Positions 62,088-64,000 of a stretch of DNA of 64,000 bases are shown here, one piece after another. The stretch is from an uncultured Lachnospiraceae bacterium (lineage in GTDB: Bacteria; Bacillota; Clostridia; Lachnospirales; Lachnospiraceae): NCBI GenBank assembly GCA_900550235.1, contig URRQ01000001.1:54032-118031 (forward strand), in the 5' to 3' direction. The notes below the pieces were generated by a model. It was not told where the DNA came from. It saw only the letters and a program-made list of their open reading frames with translations, and did no database searches. The translations under genes and the position numbers were made by a program. Position 1 is the first letter of the stretch. Each line of letters begins with the position of its first letter.

Positions 62088-64000
62088 TTATTTTTCTTCT
62101 CCACCGTAAAGTGTTACAAGTTTCTGAAGGTATTCGTATCTTTCCTTAGCTTCTGCTTCGTTCTTAGCGAACATTACTTCAGCTTTTTCTGGATTGAATC
62201 TTGCAAGAGCGTTATAACGAACTTCACCATTTAAGAAGTCTTTGTAGTTTTCAAGAACTGGAGCCTTGCTGTCAAGAGTGAATTTAGCACCCTCTGCAGC
62301 TGGGTTAAATCTGAAGTTATTCCAGTATCCACATTCTACTGCCAATGCTTCTTCAGTCTGAGCTTTGCTCATACCTTTCTTAATACCATGGTTGATACAT
62401 GGAGCGTAAGCAATGATAAGTGATGGTCCTGGATAAGCCTCAGCCTCTGCAATTGCTTTTACTGTCTGGTTGAGGTCTGCACCCATAGCGATCTGTGCTA
62501 CGTATACATAACCATAGCTCATTGCGATACCTGCGAGGTCTTTCTTCTTCACATCTTTTCCGCCTGCTGCGAACTGTGCGACAGCACCTGTCTTAGTAGC
62601 TTTAGAAGCCTGTCCACCTGTGTTAGAGTAAACTTCTGTATCGAATACCATGATGTTGATATCTTTACCACTTGCTAATACATGGTCAACACCGCCGAAT
62701 CCGATATCGTAAGCCCATCCGTCACCACCGAAGATCCACTGTGATTTCTTAGATAAGAAGTCTTTGTTCTTTAAGATATCTTTCTTAAGTTCGCAATCAC
62801 AATCGCAAGCTTCAAGTGCTGCAACAAGGTTATCTGTTGCTGTTCCGTTTGTAGCTCCGCAAGCAAATGTATCTAAGTATTCTTTTGCTGCTGCAATAAC
62901 GTCTTCATTCTTAGCTTCTTCAACGAGTCTTTCAACTTTTGTCTTAAGACCGTCTCTTAAAGCTCTCTGAGCTAATAACATACCGTAACCGAACTCAGCA
63001 TTGTCTTCGAATAATGAGTTAGACCATGCAGGACCCTGTCCTTTTTCGTTTACTGTGTATGGTGTAGATGGTGAAGAGTTACCCCAGATTGAAGAACAAC
63101 CTGTTGCGTTAGCAATATACATTCTATCACCAAATAACTGTGTGATTAATTTAGCGTAAGGTGTTTCACCACAACCTGCACAAGCTCCTGAGAACTCGAG
63201 TAATGGCTGTTTGAACTGGCTACCTTTTACTGTTGTTTCTTTGAATTTAGCAACAACTTCTGGTTTTACAGGGATTTCTCTACCATAGTCGAAGTAATCC
63301 TGTTTTCCAGCGTTTGCTTCCATATTTTCCATAACAAGAGCTTTTTCACCCTTCTTACCTGGACATACGTTAGCACATGATCCACATCCTGTACAGTCAT
63401 AAGCAGATACAGTCATTGTGAATTTCACACCTGGCATACCGATCATATCGATTGTCTCAAGACCTGCCGGTGCATTTGCAACTTCTTCTTCTGTAAGAGC
63501 AACTGGACGGATAACTGCGTGTGGACATACGTATGCACAACGGTTACACTGGATACAGTTCTCTGGTTTCCATACTGGGATATCTACTGCAATACCACGT
63601 TTTTCAAATGCTGAAGATCCTGATGGTGTAGAACCATCAACATATTCTGTAAATGCAGATACTGGTAAGTTATTACCTTCCTGAGCATTTACTTTTGTCT
63701 GGATATTTTTAACGAAATCAACAACGTCTTTTCTTCCGCCTTTGATCTCTGGTGTGAATAATCCTTCGTCTTCTGCATCTTTCCAAGCTTCCGGAACGTT
63801 GATTTCAACGATTTCCTTAGCACCTGCATCGATTGCATCGTAGTTCATCTGAACAATCTTGTCACCCTTCTTGCCGTATGTAGCCTTAGCAGCAGCTTTC
63901 ATTAATTCGATAGCGTGCTCCTCTGGAATGATGTTAGCAAGTTTAAAGAATGCTGACTGAAGAACTGTATTGATACGTCCGCCAAGTCCGATTTCTTTAC
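62088..64000 (-). CDS. nifJ: Pyruvate:ferredoxin (flavodoxin) oxidoreductase, C-terminal part (5' end outside window)
   Basis: The last 637 residues of the single-chain homodimeric enzyme that turns pyruvate and CoA into acetyl-CoA, CO2 and reduced ferredoxin. Two 4Fe-4S motifs are seen, CIQCNRCAYVCPHA and CTGCGSCANVCPGK, then CAGCGE and the thiamine diphosphate site GGDGWAYDIGFGG with FDTEVYSNTGGQASK. The frame is open to base 64000, and the residues just upstream of the first internal Met still match the family (IGLGGRINTVLQSAFFKLAN). So the open-frame start at 63902 is not the gene start; the N-terminal domains lie beyond the window. Key enzyme of anaerobic pyruvate metabolism. Confidence 0.97.
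   Translation of the reverse strand, partial: KEIGLGGRINTVLQSAFFKLANIIPEEHAIELMKAAAKATYGKKGDKIVQMNYDAIDAGAKEIVEINVPEAWKDAEDEGLFTPEIKGGRKDVVDFVKNIQTKVNAQEGNNLPVSAFTEYVDGSTPSGSSAFEKRGIAVDIPVWKPENCIQCNRCAYVCPHAVIRPVALTEEEVANAPAGLETIDMIGMPGVKFTMTVSAYDCTGCGSCANVCPGKKGEKALVMENMEANAGKQDYFDYGREIPVKPEVVAKFKETTVKGSQFKQPLLEFSGACAGCGETPYAKLITQLFGDRMYIANATGCSSIWGNSSPSTPYTVNEKGQGPAWSNSLFEDNAEFGYGMLLAQRALRDGLKTKVERLVEEAKNEDVIAAAKEYLDTFACGATNGTATDNLVAALEACDCDCELKKDILKNKDFLSKKSQWIFGGDGWAYDIGFGGVDHVLASGKDINIMVFDTEVYSNTGGQASKATKTGAVAQFAAGGKDVKKKDLAGIAMSYGYVYVAQIAMGADLNQTVKAIAEAEAYPGPSLIIAYAPCINHGIKKGMSKAQTEEALAVECGYWNNFRFNPAAEGAKFTLDSKAPVLENYKDFLNGEVRYNALARFNPEKAEVMFAKNEAEAKERYEYLQKLVTLYGGEEK

Noticed and set aside
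1..64000. CRISPR arrays, tRNA or rRNA genes, insertion sequences, prophage genes
   Set aside because: I looked for spaced repeats, tRNA-like cloverleaf ends, transposase or integrase motifs and found none I could support.

Overview
The window looks like chromosome of a low-to-mid-GC anaerobic Firmicute, most likely a gut Lachnospiraceae (Dorea, Mediterraneibacter or Faecalicatena type). The reasons are strong AGGAGG-type ribosome binding sites, an anaerobic cobalamin pathway, pyruvate:ferredoxin oxidoreductase, lipoprotein-anchored solute-binding proteins, a T-box and an L-box leader, and YfhO and GtrA envelope proteins. No species is claimed. I see no rRNA, tRNA, CRISPR array, transposase or prophage gene. 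Most genes are on the minus strand.

Layout. 1-3589: the 5' part of era (cut by the window edge) and an M16C zinc protease. 3780-7536: a gtrA / GT2 glycosyltransferase / YfhO cassette for envelope glycosylation, divergent from a two-component system (7671-9723). 9797-11584: an aminopeptidase P. 11673-31942: a 20-kb, almost gapless cobalamin operon read from one sigma-A-like promoter and one AdoCbl riboswitch with an attenuator. In transcription order it holds a lipoprotein-type cobaltochelatase CbiK, a two-domain lipoprotein, a BtuF/BtuC/BtuD-like importer, cbiP, cobT, cobU, cobS, a degenerate CobU-like protein, a cobC-like phosphatase, cbiB, cobD, cbiC, cbiD, cbiF, cbiG, cbiH, a cbiJ-cbiE-cbiT fusion and cbiA. 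I do not see cbiL, an adenosyltransferase or a cobalt ECF transporter, so those steps must be encoded elsewhere.

31952-38105: a PHP-domain protein, an NhaC-type antiporter behind a lysine riboswitch, a DUF1015 protein, and a TrpB2-type tryptophan synthase beta chain behind a T-box with a TGG (Trp) specifier. 38123-41672 (plus strand): a lipoprotein serpin, an AraC regulator and an MFS transporter. 41759-52522: a nucleoside uptake and salvage cluster with a Crp/Fnr regulator, a BMP-type receptor, an ABC importer, and udp, deoC, cdd, add, deoB and punA. Two internal hairpins probably set gene dosage.

52797-57866: dihydroxyacetone kinase, glycerol dehydrogenase, a PocR-domain AraC regulator and a flippase-like membrane protein. 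This is a glycerol/dihydroxyacetone module. 57963-60624: a radical SAM protein, an HdeD/DUF308 membrane protein and a TetR regulator. 60922-61940: an unrecognised membrane-anchored protein and an AgrA-like receiver that has lost its DNA-binding domain. 62088-64000: the C-terminal two thirds or so of pyruvate:ferredoxin oxidoreductase, cut by the window edge.

The most unusual part is the 5' end of the cobalamin operon. There a cobaltochelatase that keeps its catalytic histidines carries a lipoprotein signal, so it should act outside the membrane. It sits beside a two-domain lipoprotein and a corrinoid/heme-type ABC importer whose ATPase has a fused extra domain. Together they suggest a surface tetrapyrrole or cobalt handling module. 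Start codons below were chosen by ribosome binding site and family alignment, and several differ from the longest open frame.
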